Counted from the first letter of the stretch, positions 38,730 to 47,439 are shown. The stretch: DNA of 64,000 bases from Metabacillus malikii (GCF_030813355.1 NZ_JAUSUD010000002.1:124001-188000), one strand, 5' to 3'. Numbers and translations: made by a program. The notes: generated by a model from the sequence alone, not told the origin.

Positions 38730-40205
38730 ATGAAAAAGAAAATAGTGTTATTATCTGTAATAGTAATCGTATTGATTTTAACAATTGCTGTTATTTACTT
38801 TTTTACAAACAGTAACAAATCGGAACGATTACCTGTTACTCAGTTCCCATCAGCTCCAGCTGACACACCATTCGAAAAAATTAATAGCGACATCATTCAT
38901 AGCGAGTCACAATGGACAACAAATAATACACATGATGCTGAAATAATAAAAGTAGATGATTGGTATTATACATTTTCTACAGATTATAAGGTTGCAGGTG
39001 CGCCTTTACCTGGAATTCAAATAAGAAAATCAAAAGATATGATTCACTGGGAGTTTGTAGGACGAGTGTTTGAAGAATTATCAGAAGAGGCGGTAGCATG
39101 GACGAATGGTAAGACATCAACATATTGGGCTCCTGACGTCATCGAATTAGAAGGAACTTTTTACTTATATTATTCGGTCTCTGAGTTTGGAACGAGAAAC
39201 TCGTTTATCGGGTTAGCGACTAGCTCTTCAATTGAAGGACCATGGAAAGACCAAGGTCCTGTTATTACGACGAAGAATGATGATGATAAAACAGTAAATG
39301 CGATTGACCCTGGTTTAATATTAGATAGGGATGATAATCTTTGGATGGTATATGGTTCATATTTTGGAGGTATTTTCATTACTGAATTAGATAAATCATC
39401 CGGAAAACAAAAAAATGAAGGTGAAGAGGGTACACTTATCGCTCAACGTCAAAGTAATGACTATGAAATAGAAGGTCCAGCGATCATGTATAACAAAAAA
39501 ACAGATATGTTCTATTTAACAGTGTCTTACGGCTATTTAGAGGATACGTACAATGTTCGTGTTGCCAGGTCAGAAGATATTCAAGGACCCTACGTTGATT
39601 ATAATGGTAAAAACATGGTAGATATATCTGATGAATCCTTTGATACAGGAACGAAAGTATTAAACTCTTACACATTTAATGATGATACCGGTTGGCTAGG
39701 AACGGGGCATAACGGTTTACTTCAGGATGGAGAAGACTATTACCTAACTCATAATGCTAGAGCTGGTGAAGACTTATATTGGTCACATCTACATGTTAGA
39801 GAGATTGTCTGGACAAATGATGGTTGGCCGGTCCTATCGCCAGAAAGATATGCAGGGAAACCAAAAGAAAAGAGTACAGTAACTACTGAAAACTTAATTG
39901 GTGATTGGGAAAAGATTGAGTTTATAAGGTTCGATGATAGTATGCAAACGTCAACAAGCTTGTCACTTTTAAAGAATGGCAAAATAAATGAATCTGACAG
40001 TAAAGACTACTGGGAATTTGAAGATGACACATTAAAATTGTATTGGTATGCACCAGATGAAGCTCAAGGAGATTACTGGATTGATGAGGTGAAAGTTATA
40101 CCTCAGTGGGATTTTGAAAAATGGCAACCAACATTAGTATTTACGGGATTAAAGCAGGATGGAACAGCAATATGGGGTAAGCAAATGATAAATGAAAAGG
40201 AATAA
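38730..40205 (+). CDS. Extracellular GH43 endo-1,5-alpha-L-arabinanase with C-terminal domain (Abn2-like)
   Basis: This 491-residue protein has an N-terminal hydrophobic segment (residues 4-26) with no lipobox and no clear cleavage site, so it is probably anchored outside the membrane. The GH43 propeller covers about residues 55-375. Candidate catalytic residues are Asp in NTHDAEIIK, Asp in NAIDPGLI and Glu in EIEGPAIMY. The GTGHNGL His is also present. A small C-terminal beta domain (about 385-490) matches the two-domain arrangement of B. subtilis Abn2 (YxiA). It cuts arabinan at the cell surface into oligomers for AraNPQ. It follows the intracellular GH43 gene but after a terminator, so expression may be separate or partly readthrough. 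Confidence 0.87.
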   Translation: MKKKIVLLSVIVIVLILTIAVIYFFTNSNKSERLPVTQFPSAPADTPFEKINSDIIHSESQWTTNNTHDAEIIKVDDWYYTFSTDYKVAGAPLPGIQIRKSKDMIHWEFVGRVFEELSEEAVAWTNGKTSTYWAPDVIELEGTFYLYYSVSEFGTRNSFIGLATSSSIEGPWKDQGPVITTKNDDDKTVNAIDPGLILDRDDNLWMVYGSYFGGIFITELDKSSGKQKNEGEEGTLIAQRQSNDYEIEGPAIMYNKKTDMFYLTVSYGYLEDTYNVRVARSEDIQGPYVDYNGKNMVDISDESFDTGTKVLNSYTFNDDTGWLGTGHNGLLQDGEDYYLTHNARAGEDLYWSHLHVREIVWTNDGWPVLSPERYAGKPKEKSTVTTENLIGDWEKIEFIRFDDSMQTSTSLSLLKNGKINESDSKDYWEFEDDTLKLYWYAPDEAQGDYWIDEVKVIPQWDFEKWQPTLVFTGLKQDGTAIWGKQMINEKE

Positions 40206-40544
40206 ACAGGGGGAACAAGAGAATATTCCTACAAAATCATCAAATGGTCATATACCTTAACGAAAATGGTAACATTTCTAATATTGGAATAGGAGTGTAC
40301 GACCAATTAACCTTTTTACGGAAAATATAAAGGGTAGTTGATAATTCGATATTGACTTTCTTCACGTTATCAGAATATGATTGAAATTCTTTTTATCACT
40401 GTAAGAGAAGAAAAGAGGTCATGTCACATTGAAAAATAGTGAGAACCTAATGTTAAATGATAAGTTGTATGTATCAATTTTTTCACCATCTCATAAGGGG
40501 TAGGTACAAATAGTGCACAAACTAAAATTTCGGTAAAAAAGTTA
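40206..40544. other. Gene-poor stretch with a 24-codon open frame
   Basis: No real gene is recognised. After AGAGGTC, a TTG at 40429 opens a frame of 24 codons that stops at 40503 (KNSENLMLNDKLYVSIF). It has a plausible ribosome site but resembles nothing known, so it may be a decayed gene start. Confidence 0.3.
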
Positions 40545-40817
40545 TTGAAAAAAATAAGATAAATGATAGAATAAAAATGTAGGTTATACGTATAAGTTAA
40601 TTATAGGTAGAAAATAACCATATACTAGAACTGTTGAAAACTAAAAGTAACTATTAATTTTTTAGGAAGGAATTGAGTTACCTTAATCCTAATCCTAATG
40701 CTGACAAATAGAACATGTTTTTAAGAAGTTGTACGTATATTAATGTAATAAAAGAGGTTGGGACATAACGAATAGATTTCTATTTGCTTAAAACCTTTTC
40801 CCAACCTCTTTCTAACA
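40545..40817 (+). ncRNA. Candidate arabinose-controlled non-coding transcript (orphan promoter to terminator)
   Basis: TTGAAA (40545-40550), 16 bases, TAGAAT (40567-40572) form a promoter like that of araB. The palindrome TTATACGTATAA (40584-40595) follows, sharing 19 identical bases (40582-40600 region) with the araB leader. A second AraR-like box AGTTGTACGTATATTA lies at 40727-40742. A perfect 13-bp terminator stem (40751-40763 with 40799-40811) ends it. No open reading frame of note lies between. It is either a relic of a duplicated araB control region or a small RNA of about 240 bases. The terminator also serves the converging regulator gene. Confidence 0.4.
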
Positions 40818-40846
40818 AATTTCACATAATGATAACCTAGCTTAGT

Positions 40847-41749
40847 TTACAAATAAAAAAGCTTAAACAGTATATCTTGGTCGTGATTACCGAATTTCTT
40901 ACCGAAAAGTGTAACACCACCAACATGTTGTGCATCTTCTTTTACTTCTATTTTAAATGTCCAACGATCACTATTCGTATCAAAGTCTTGGACCTTTATG
41001 TCAGATAACGGGTCACCATCGATATATGTACCATGGTTTGTAATTCTAATTGTTTTTAACAATCCATATTGATTAATATTATTTGGCCACCAATCAGGAG
41101 TAAATTTCCCTCTAGTATCAGCAAAATCTCCAGGGCTTATCCAAGTTCCTAACTCAACACCATTCAGGGAAAATGTAATATCAGATGGCCATACATCATT
41201 TGAGAAAGGGAACTCTGAGCAAATTTCAAAACTTATTTCAAATTGCTGCAGTTTTTCATTCTCTGATAAAAAATTGGCAATGTTATATTCAATAAATCCT
41301 TGAGTAAACCATAAAATCTCAGCATCAACCCTTTTTGGGTCCATAAAGTATTTTGGTTCATCAACCCTACCAATGAATTCTTTATCTGTCGCAAGACCAC
41401 ATGTTGGTTTTAAATCATAATCTGTATAATGGCCGATTGGAACAGATGTTTCATAGGACTCAAATGAATGATAAATTTTTTTAGGGAAGTTTATTTCTAT
41501 ATGGTCTACTTTTAAGATCGAGATTTTTTGTCTACCAGACTTTCCAGGTATTTTTTCCGTTTTAATAATCCCTGCTTTTTCTAACTTACTAATATGTTTA
41601 GTCACAATGGGACTGCTTATTTTAAGTTCTTCAGCTAGCTCCTTAATGTTCATTTTGTTTTTGGATAATAATTGAATAATTTTAATCCGAACATCACTAG
41701 CTAATGCTTCATAAACAATGAGTGAAGATTCGTCAATACTTAATTGCAT
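40847..41749 (-). CDS. ArsR-like winged-helix regulator with unusual C-terminal domain
   Basis: This 300-residue protein has an N-terminal ArsR-type winged helix (about residues 10-85, ALASDVRIKIIQLLSKNKMN and ISSPIVTKHISKLEKAGII). The 200-residue C-terminal domain is rich in aromatic residues and beta strands (DVWPSDITFSLNGVELGTW, KFTPDWWPNNINQYGLLK) and looks like a jelly-roll able to bind carbohydrate. It has no Cys pairs of metal-sensing ArsR proteins. It is divergent from a second oligosaccharide ABC importer, with repeated AAGTTAATTAT boxes between them, so it probably senses an imported oligosaccharide and controls that operon. Confidence 0.75.
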   Translation of the reverse strand: MQLSIDESSLIVYEALASDVRIKIIQLLSKNKMNIKELAEELKISSPIVTKHISKLEKAGIIKTEKIPGKSGRQKISILKVDHIEINFPKKIYHSFESYETSVPIGHYTDYDLKPTCGLATDKEFIGRVDEPKYFMDPKRVDAEILWFTQGFIEYNIANFLSENEKLQQFEISFEICSEFPFSNDVWPSDITFSLNGVELGTWISPGDFADTRGKFTPDWWPNNINQYGLLKTIRITNHGTYIDGDPLSDIKVQDFDTNSDRWTFKIEVKEDAQHVGGVTLFGKKFGNHDQDILFKLFYL

Positions 41750-41834
41750 TCTAAAATCCCCTTCTTTCTATTAAATTCAACTATTAATTAAAATGTATGC
41801 GAATACAAAAATCTAATTATACAATACCATAAAG

Positions 41835-41925
41835 ATAATTAACTTGTATATAAAATAACAAAAAAGTTAATTATAGGATTTTAATAGACTTAAATAATTA
41901 AAATATTAACAAAAAAGTTAATTAT
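41835..41925. promoter_or_regulatory. Three AAGTTAATTAT boxes between the ArsR-like regulator and the second importer
   Basis: ATAATTAACTT (41835-41845) is the exact complement of AAGTTAATTAT, which occurs at 41864-41874 and 41915-41925, the last two within longer AAAAAAGTTAATTATA repeats 51 bases apart. The same word occurs at 40595-40605, next to the palindrome in the orphan leader. They are candidate operators for the regulator. Confidence 0.55.
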
Positions 41926-41961
41926 AAGGAAATAAAATGGATAATATTTATAAAAATGTTA

Positions 41962-41991
41962 TTGACAGCGTTTGCAAATTTTATTTATAAT
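41962..41991 (+). promoter_or_regulatory. Promoter with overlapping cre-like site, second oligosaccharide importer
   Basis: TTGACA (41962-41967) and TATAAT (41986-41991) are 18 bases apart. TTGACAGCGTTTGCA matches the cre consensus at 13 of 15 positions and covers the -35, so CcpA could block RNA polymerase here. Confidence 0.7.
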
Positions 41992-42067
41992 ATCAATAGG
42001 TTAATTGTTTACTAATTATTTAGATTGTAAATAATTTTCTGAATACATAAAATAGGGGGAAATACAA

Positions 42068-43294
42068 TTGAAAAAGAAGTTGGGCTTAACGTTAATGTTA
42101 ATGTTTTTAGTAACTGTTATCTTAGCTGGTTGTAGTGGAGAAGATAAAAACACGATTACATTCTGGACACCGCTAACAGGTGATGATGGCGCAAACATGG
42201 ATGCGATTGTAAAAGCTTACAATGAAACAGACCCAGAATTTAAAGTAAAACATGTTATTACCTCAGATATGTATACAAAAATGTCAACAGTGCTGAACTC
42301 TAAAAAAGGAGTACCAGATTTATCAATCATACATGCAGACCGTGTACCAGGTTTTGTAAAACAAGATGTCCTTGAACCGATGACATCGATTATGGAAGCA
42401 CAACCTGAGTTAAAAGAGGAAAACTTCCTACCACAAGCATGGACAGTTGGTAACATTGACGGAACTCAATATAGTATTCCATTAGATATTCATAGTAACG
42501 CAATGTATTACAACAAAGATTTATTAAAGAAGTATAATGCTGAGCAATTTTTAGATGATGATGTTGTGACAATCGATGAAATATTATCTTTACAAGGTAA
42601 GTTAGATGAAGGAGACTTTGTTGTTAACGATGCATTAATTAGCTGGGTAGTCTTCGCACAAATTCAAAACTTAGGTGGAGATATTCAAGAAGGCGGTAAA
42701 CCTGCTGTCAATACAGAAACAATGAAACAAGCAATTGAAGCAATTAAGAAAATCGATGAAGCTGGTCTAATGACTCCGTTTGGAGAAGATGGTTATTTAA
42801 TGTTCCAATCTGGTAATGTTCTCTTCTCGACTGATGGAACATGGAGCTCAAATGCCCATGCAGGTGTAGAAGGATTAAACTTTGGTGTGACAAATATTTA
42901 TTCAACAACAGCTGATAAATTTACAAACAGAGCATCTTCTCATTTATTTGCAATGTTGAAAAATGAAGATAGAACTGATGAAAAAGAAAAAGGAATTGCT
43001 GATTTCTTAGAGTTTGTACGTAAAAATTCGATGGAATGGGCAAAGGCAGGACAAATTGTTGCAAGTAAAGAGGTTATCGAAAGCCCTGACTACGAACAAT
43101 ATGTTCAATCATTCTTTACATCAAACGAAAAACAAATTGAATCACTTTATATCTACACATACGAATATTATCCATATGTTGCAGAAGCTTTAGACACATA
43201 TGTTCCTGATATCATTCGCGGTGAAGTAGATATAGACGAAGGCCTGCAAACGATGCAAAAATTCGTAGAAGATAAAATTGCTGAAGGTAATTAA
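42068..43294 (+). CDS. Oligosaccharide ABC transporter substrate-binding lipoprotein
   Basis: This 408-residue lipoprotein has a signal with lipobox LAGC and a MalE-type fold (NTITFWTPLTGDDGANMDAIV, PDLSIIHADRVPG, FSTDGTWSSNAH). TTG at 42068 follows AGGGGGA. With two permeases downstream it forms a second CUT1 importer, without its own ATPase gene. Position within the arabinan cluster, next to a dedicated regulator and ahead of a GH43 gene, suggests arabino-oligosaccharides or another pectin side-chain oligomer. It is clearly different from AraN in sequence, so a different chain length or branching preference is plausible. Confidence 0.87.
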   Translation: MKKKLGLTLMLMFLVTVILAGCSGEDKNTITFWTPLTGDDGANMDAIVKAYNETDPEFKVKHVITSDMYTKMSTVLNSKKGVPDLSIIHADRVPGFVKQDVLEPMTSIMEAQPELKEENFLPQAWTVGNIDGTQYSIPLDIHSNAMYYNKDLLKKYNAEQFLDDDVVTIDEILSLQGKLDEGDFVVNDALISWVVFAQIQNLGGDIQEGGKPAVNTETMKQAIEAIKKIDEAGLMTPFGEDGYLMFQSGNVLFSTDGTWSSNAHAGVEGLNFGVTNIYSTTADKFTNRASSHLFAMLKNEDRTDEKEKGIADFLEFVRKNSMEWAKAGQIVASKEVIESPDYEQYVQSFFTSNEKQIESLYIYTYEYYPYVAEALDTYVPDIIRGEVDIDEGLQTMQKFVEDKIAEGN

Positions 43295-43345
43295 CGGGGA
43301 AGCTAAACAGTATAGTTAGCAAGAAGAGTGTTACTCATAACAATA

Positions 43346-43424
43346 GGGACAGACCCCTCAACACGATATAAAGAATAAATTAATAGTTTTATTCTTTAGT
43401 GAGTTTCGTTGGAGGGGTCAGACC
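43346..43424. repeat. Short hairpin element of the GTCAGACCCCTC family, copy 3
   Basis: GGGACAGACCCCTC (43346-43359) can pair with GGAGGGGTCAGACC (43411-43424) with one mismatch in the arms. It sits between the binding-protein gene and the first permease gene of the operon, where it could act as a stabilising or attenuating stem. Confidence 0.75.
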
Positions 43425-43461
43425 TATTTGAGTAAATCTCTTTTAAAAAGGAGAAATGACA

Positions 43462-44337
43462 ATGAATAAAAAAATGAATTTGACACCTCTTTTCTTTGTA
43501 GGCCCCCATGTCATATTATTTTTAGTGTTTATTTTATTACCAACAATTTATGGGATTTACGCCTCTTTCACTCAGTGGAATTTAATCGGTGATCCAGTGT
43601 GGGTAGGATTAGAAAACTATAAAACAATTTTATTTGATAGTGAATCGACATTTAATTTTCAATTTTCAAATGGATTAAAAAATACACTGATATTTGTTTT
43701 GTTAAGTGTTCCGATACTAATAGTGATTCCGTTAATGGTTGCAGTTGCCTTAGAGCATAAAAAGGTCAAAATGAAAAGTTTTATTCAATCGATAATTTAT
43801 ATTCCTGGCCTAATTTCTATTTCTGCTGCTGCATTAATATGGTCTTTAATCTTTAATAAACAATTGGGTATCACTGGTAATTTACTAGGTTCAGATACTG
43901 TATGGGCTTCGAACCAACCTTACGCCTGGATTATTATTATTGTTATTACCGTATGGGGCGGTGTTGGGGGAAACATGATCATTTATCGTGCTTCTATTAA
44001 TGGTGTTTCGAGAGATTTATATGAATCTGCTGATATTGATGGGGCAGGTCCAATACGAAAGTTTTTTAGCATTACATTACCATCTATTCGTTTTCCGTTA
44101 ATCTATACTTTTGTCATGACGACTGCTGGTGCATTTAATGTCTTTGGACAGCCGTTAATGATGACAAAAGGTGGTCCTGAGCAAAGTACACATGTGTTAA
44201 TGATGTATATTAGACAACTGGCATTTAGTCATGGCGAATCGATTGCTGGTATGGCTTCTGCAATGGCCGTCTTACTTGGTATTGTTATCTTAATTATTTC
44301 GGCTCTTCAATATTATGTCATGAATAGAAATGCATAA
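43462..44337 (+). CDS. Oligosaccharide ABC permease (MalF type)
   Basis: This permease of about 291 residues has six helices. Its EAA loop is YESADIDGAGPIRKFFSITLP, preceded by VWGGVGGNMIIYRASINGV. ATG at 43462 gives eight-base spacing to AAGGAG; the ATG six bases earlier is too close. It is the first membrane subunit of the second importer. Confidence 0.88.
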   Translation: MNKKMNLTPLFFVGPHVILFLVFILLPTIYGIYASFTQWNLIGDPVWVGLENYKTILFDSESTFNFQFSNGLKNTLIFVLLSVPILIVIPLMVAVALEHKKVKMKSFIQSIIYIPGLISISAAALIWSLIFNKQLGITGNLLGSDTVWASNQPYAWIIIIVITVWGGVGGNMIIYRASINGVSRDLYESADIDGAGPIRKFFSITLPSIRFPLIYTFVMTTAGAFNVFGQPLMMTKGGPEQSTHVLMMYIRQLAFSHGESIAGMASAMAVLLGIVILIISALQYYVMNRNA

Positions 44338-44393
44338 TAGTATCAGTTTGTTAGATAAGCTTTTAAGGAATCGGAAAAGGTAGGTGTAATCGA

Positions 44394-45236
44394 ATGAAAA
44401 AGGTAGATTTATCTAAGTATATCGCATATACGTTTTTAATCGCGGTTTGTTTAATATGGATTGTACCAGTTATATTTGGTATATCAACATCATTTCGTTC
44501 TCAAACTGAGGTTGTTTCCTCTGGCTTTAGGTTACTGCCCGTTAACTGGGTTGTCGAAAACTATGTTGCAATCCTAGAAAATTCATCAACTGCACCAATT
44601 TTACGTTGGTTAATGAACTCTTTATTTATTGCAACAATGCATACAATTTTAGTTATTGTCGTCATATCAATAACAGGCTATGGGTATTCACGTTTACAAT
44701 TTAAAGGAAGAGATGCGTTATTTTTCACACTACTAGGTATCTCCTTCTTCCCAGCGGTAGTTAACTTAATTCCATCATATAAAATTATTGATGCACTAGG
44801 TTGGGTAAATACAGCATGGGCTATGATTATTCCAGGACTAGCTGGTATGGGGAATATTTTCTTAGTACGTCAGTTTATGAGAGGCATTCCGAAAGAACTA
44901 GATGAGTCCGCACGTGTAGATGGTGCAGGTGATTTTAGAATATACTATTCTGTTATTCTACCATTAATTAAACCTGTTTTAATCGTGTGTGGTTTGTTTT
45001 CATTTACAGGTTCTTGGAATGATTTCCTCTGGCCGGTAATTGTGTATACAGATGTAGATAAAATGCCGGTTACAGCAGGGTTACTTTTATTGCAGGATAT
45101 TTATGGAAATTATCGAATGATTGGGCAATTAATGGGCTCAGCAATATTAGCGATAATTCCAACGCTATTATTGTTTATCTTTGCACAAAAATATTTTGTA
45201 CAGTCAATCAATTTAAACTCTGGTATTAAGGGATAA
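44394..45236 (+). CDS. Oligosaccharide ABC permease (MalG type)
   Basis: This 280-residue permease has six helices. Its EAA loop is LDESARVDGAGDFRIYYSVILP, and it ends in SINLNSGIKG. It starts at ATG after AAAGGTAGGTG and is the second membrane subunit of the importer. A small membrane protein gene follows in the same direction. Confidence 0.88.
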   Translation: MKKVDLSKYIAYTFLIAVCLIWIVPVIFGISTSFRSQTEVVSSGFRLLPVNWVVENYVAILENSSTAPILRWLMNSLFIATMHTILVIVVISITGYGYSRLQFKGRDALFFTLLGISFFPAVVNLIPSYKIIDALGWVNTAWAMIIPGLAGMGNIFLVRQFMRGIPKELDESARVDGAGDFRIYYSVILPLIKPVLIVCGLFSFTGSWNDFLWPVIVYTDVDKMPVTAGLLLLQDIYGNYRMIGQLMGSAILAIIPTLLLFIFAQKYFVQSINLNSGIKG

Positions 45237-45281
45237 TTACTGTTTATGTAACAAAAAGAGGAAGTAAAGTGAGGAATGTGT

Positions 45282-45692
45282 ATGACTAGGAAATTGGAAA
45301 GAAATTTGTTAATGGCAGGCTCGATTTGGAACGCAATTACTGCGTTATTGACTATATTTGCGTATTCACCATGGTTTCAAAAGGTTGGTGTAGATAAATT
45401 AAAACAAACAAACCCGGACACGATGCTAGTAGGTACGACGATGATTGATAGTGTGACAAAAGTTGTTGTAACGTTCGGTTTATTCATGTTTGTTGGCGCT
45501 ATAGTAAATTTTGTTATTGCTAAAAATATGAAGGATCATGCGATTCAATATAAGATTGTTATCTGGATAGCGGCATGGGGTATCCTTCAATTAGTGACAA
45601 TGGATGTAATCGGATTTGTCATCTTTTTAATTACATTTGTTATCTATTTAGCGAAAAACAAAGCAATAAAGCTTTCTGGAGTAGAAATTTAA
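45282..45692 (+). CDS. Small four-helix membrane protein, function unknown
   Basis: This protein of about 136 residues has four predicted helices (about 12-28, 62-83, 92-108, 110-127) and short loops. No family is recognised with confidence. ATG at 45282 follows AGTGAGGAATG; the GTG at 45276 is less well placed. It ends the second importer operon before a clear terminator. Like YesL, it may be an accessory membrane protein of the transporter, but that is only suggested by position. Confidence 0.7.
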   Translation: MTRKLERNLLMAGSIWNAITALLTIFAYSPWFQKVGVDKLKQTNPDTMLVGTTMIDSVTKVVVTFGLFMFVGAIVNFVIAKNMKDHAIQYKIVIWIAAWGILQLVTMDVIGFVIFLITFVIYLAKNKAIKLSGVEI

Positions 45693-45737
45693 TAAGTTCT
45701 TTCTAGTTTATTTTCATATGATTCCTAAAAAACAATG

Positions 45738-45765
45738 CCCCATTAAATGGGGTGTTTTTTATTTT
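45738..45765 (+). terminator. Terminator after the second importer operon
   Basis: CCCCAT (45738-45743) pairs with ATGGGG (45747-45752), followed by TGTTTTTTATTTT. Flanking A and T tracts extend the stem. Confidence 0.85.
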
Positions 45766-45869
45766 CTTGCTAATAGCATCGCTAATTTTAAGAGTTACAA
45801 GACCTTGGAGATAGCCATATTCAGTATTACTAAAGGCTTGTTCACTATGAAGGCCATTAAAATATACCT

Positions 45870-45959
45870 ATATGTACGGACATTCCTCTAGGGTTCTTAG
45901 TATGAAAAAATGAATTAACGTGGTTATTAATTGACATGTATGAACAAGTTAGATATATT
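45870..45959 (+). promoter_or_regulatory. Promoter of GH43 copy 2 with two AraR-like boxes
   Basis: TTGACA (45931-45936), 17 bases, TATATT (45954-45959). Box 1 is ATATGTACGGACATTC (45870-45885) and box 2 ACATGTATGAACAAGT (45934-45949). Their centres are 64 bases apart, exactly as at the araN promoter, although the flanking DNA is not alike. Confidence 0.75.
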
Positions 45960-46050
45960 GAGTTTGTAAAATACATATTAATGGTATGTTATGAAACTAT
46001 TATTCTACTATGGGACTAGTTTCAACATATATAGAATGGAGATGTAGAAA

Positions 46051-47010
46051 ATGACTGAATATAACGTACAAAACCCATTAATCGAGCAACGTGCTGATCC
46101 GTTCATGTACAAACATACAGATGGCTACTATTATTTTACTGGCTCGGTGCCAGAATACGACCGCATCGCAATCCGTCGTGCAACAACGATTGCAGGTTTA
46201 GCTGAAGCAGAGGAAAAGACCATTTGGGTTAAGCATGAATCAGGAATGATGAGTGCAAACATTTGGGCTCCAGAACTTCATTTTATTGATGGAAAATGGT
46301 ACGTCTATTTTGCCGCAGCACGTACATCGGAAACAAAAGATGGTTTATTTGACCACCGCATGTTCGTCCTAGAAAATGATTCAGCGAATCCGCTTGAAGG
46401 TGAATGGGTAGAAAAAGGCCAAGTGAAAACGAAATGGGAATCCTTTGCATTAGATGCGACATCATTTGAGCATAAAGGTGTACGCTACTATGTATGGGCC
46501 CAAAAAGATCCTGAAATTGAAGGGAATTCAAATCTATACATTTCAGAAATGGAAAACCCATGGACATTAAAAGGTGAACAAGTATGTATCACAACACCAG
46601 AATACGACTGGGAAAAAATCGGTTTTCTAGTGAATGAAGGTGCTGCTATTCTTAAGAAAAACGGCCGTATTTTTATGACCTATTCAGCAAGTGCTACAGA
46701 TTATAACTATTGCATGGGCTTATTAACAGCAGATGAAGACAGTGATTTACTAGACCCGAAATCATGGGTGAAAACAACAGAGCCTGTCTTCACAACAAAT
46801 GAAGAAAACAGCCAATACGGTCCAGGACATAATAGCTTCACAGTATCTGAGGACGGAACAATTGACCTCCTCGTTTACCATGCACGTAGCTACAAAGAAA
46901 TTGAAGGCGATCCATTATACGATCCGAACCGTCATGCGCGTGTGCAAGCCATTACGTGGAACGAAGACGGCACACCAAATTTCGGTACACCAAGACCAGA
47001 TACGAAGTAA
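46051..47010 (+). CDS. Intracellular GH43 arabinanase/arabinofuranosidase, copy 2 (AbnB-like)
   Basis: This 319-residue protein is identical to the copy at 37580-38539 except Lys122 for Arg122. It has the same catalytic residues Asp16, Asp135 and Glu196 and no signal peptide. ATG follows TGGAGATG. About 40 of 960 bases differ between the copies and all but one change are silent. This implies that both are under selection or homogenised by gene conversion. Similarity begins near the start codon and continues about 20 bases past the stop into the terminator arm GGTGAC. Unlike copy 1, it has its own AraR-type promoter. Confidence 0.87.
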   Translation: MTEYNVQNPLIEQRADPFMYKHTDGYYYFTGSVPEYDRIAIRRATTIAGLAEAEEKTIWVKHESGMMSANIWAPELHFIDGKWYVYFAAARTSETKDGLFDHRMFVLENDSANPLEGEWVEKGQVKTKWESFALDATSFEHKGVRYYVWAQKDPEIEGNSNLYISEMENPWTLKGEQVCITTPEYDWEKIGFLVNEGAAILKKNGRIFMTYSASATDYNYCMGLLTADEDSDLLDPKSWVKTTEPVFTTNEENSQYGPGHNSFTVSEDGTIDLLVYHARSYKEIEGDPLYDPNRHARVQAITWNEDGTPNFGTPRPDTK

Positions 47011-47037
47011 CTTTTAAACAAAGATGGTGACAACAGG

Positions 47038-47125
47038 GTCTGACCCCTCTATTCCAACTAACTTTATAAATATAAAGCTACATATCTCTTATATTAATTG
47101 ATAACTTGTAGTTGAGGGGTCTGAC
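47038..47125. repeat. Short hairpin element of the GTCAGACCCCTC family, copy 4
   Basis: GTCTGACCCCTC (47038-47049) pairs with GAGGGGTCTGAC (47114-47125) with one mismatch. It follows GH43 copy 2 at the same position at which copy 2 of the element follows GH43 copy 1, but its interior is unrelated, so the two were not simply carried along as one identical block. Confidence 0.75.
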
Positions 47126-47282
47126 TCGTTTTTAGAGTTGTTATTCGTTTTGAACATGATACATACATAATAGATAGCCAATTAATTTTGACATAAAACA
47201 CAACTTGTAAGCATAAGTTTTGTTAGAAAGACTAGTTGTTGAAAAAACAGTAGATGTTTTTTAATTATTTAACAGATTTATA

Positions 47283-47404
47283 TTGAAAAATATGAAATTG
47301 ATGCTAAAATTAAATTAGGTTATACGTATAAGTTGTTAAAAAATTATTATTTGAGAAAATCATATTGATACAATTTATCTCCATAAAAACTTGTACGTAT
47401 GATA
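47283..47404 (+). promoter_or_regulatory. araBDA promoter with AraR-like operators
   Basis: TTGAAA (47283-47288), 16 bases, TAAAAT (47305-47310). The palindrome TTATACGTATAA (47320-47331) and ACTTGTACGTATGATA (47389-47404) are AraR-like boxes in the early transcribed region, 71 bases apart. The latter closely resembles the B. subtilis AraR consensus. The gap 47126-47282 shows nothing else. Confidence 0.7.
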
Positions 47405-47439
47405 AAGGGAAGTTGTTAGTGTGTATCTGGGGTGAACCT

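Noticed and set aside
40429-40503. 24-codon frame after AGAGGTC
   Set aside because: Ribosome site is plausible but there is no recognisable product or neighbour logic; kept only as a possible decayed start.
41841-41856. AACTTGTATATAAAAT as an AraR box
   Set aside because: It matches only half of the operator and overlaps the AAGTTAATTAT box region, so it was not counted.
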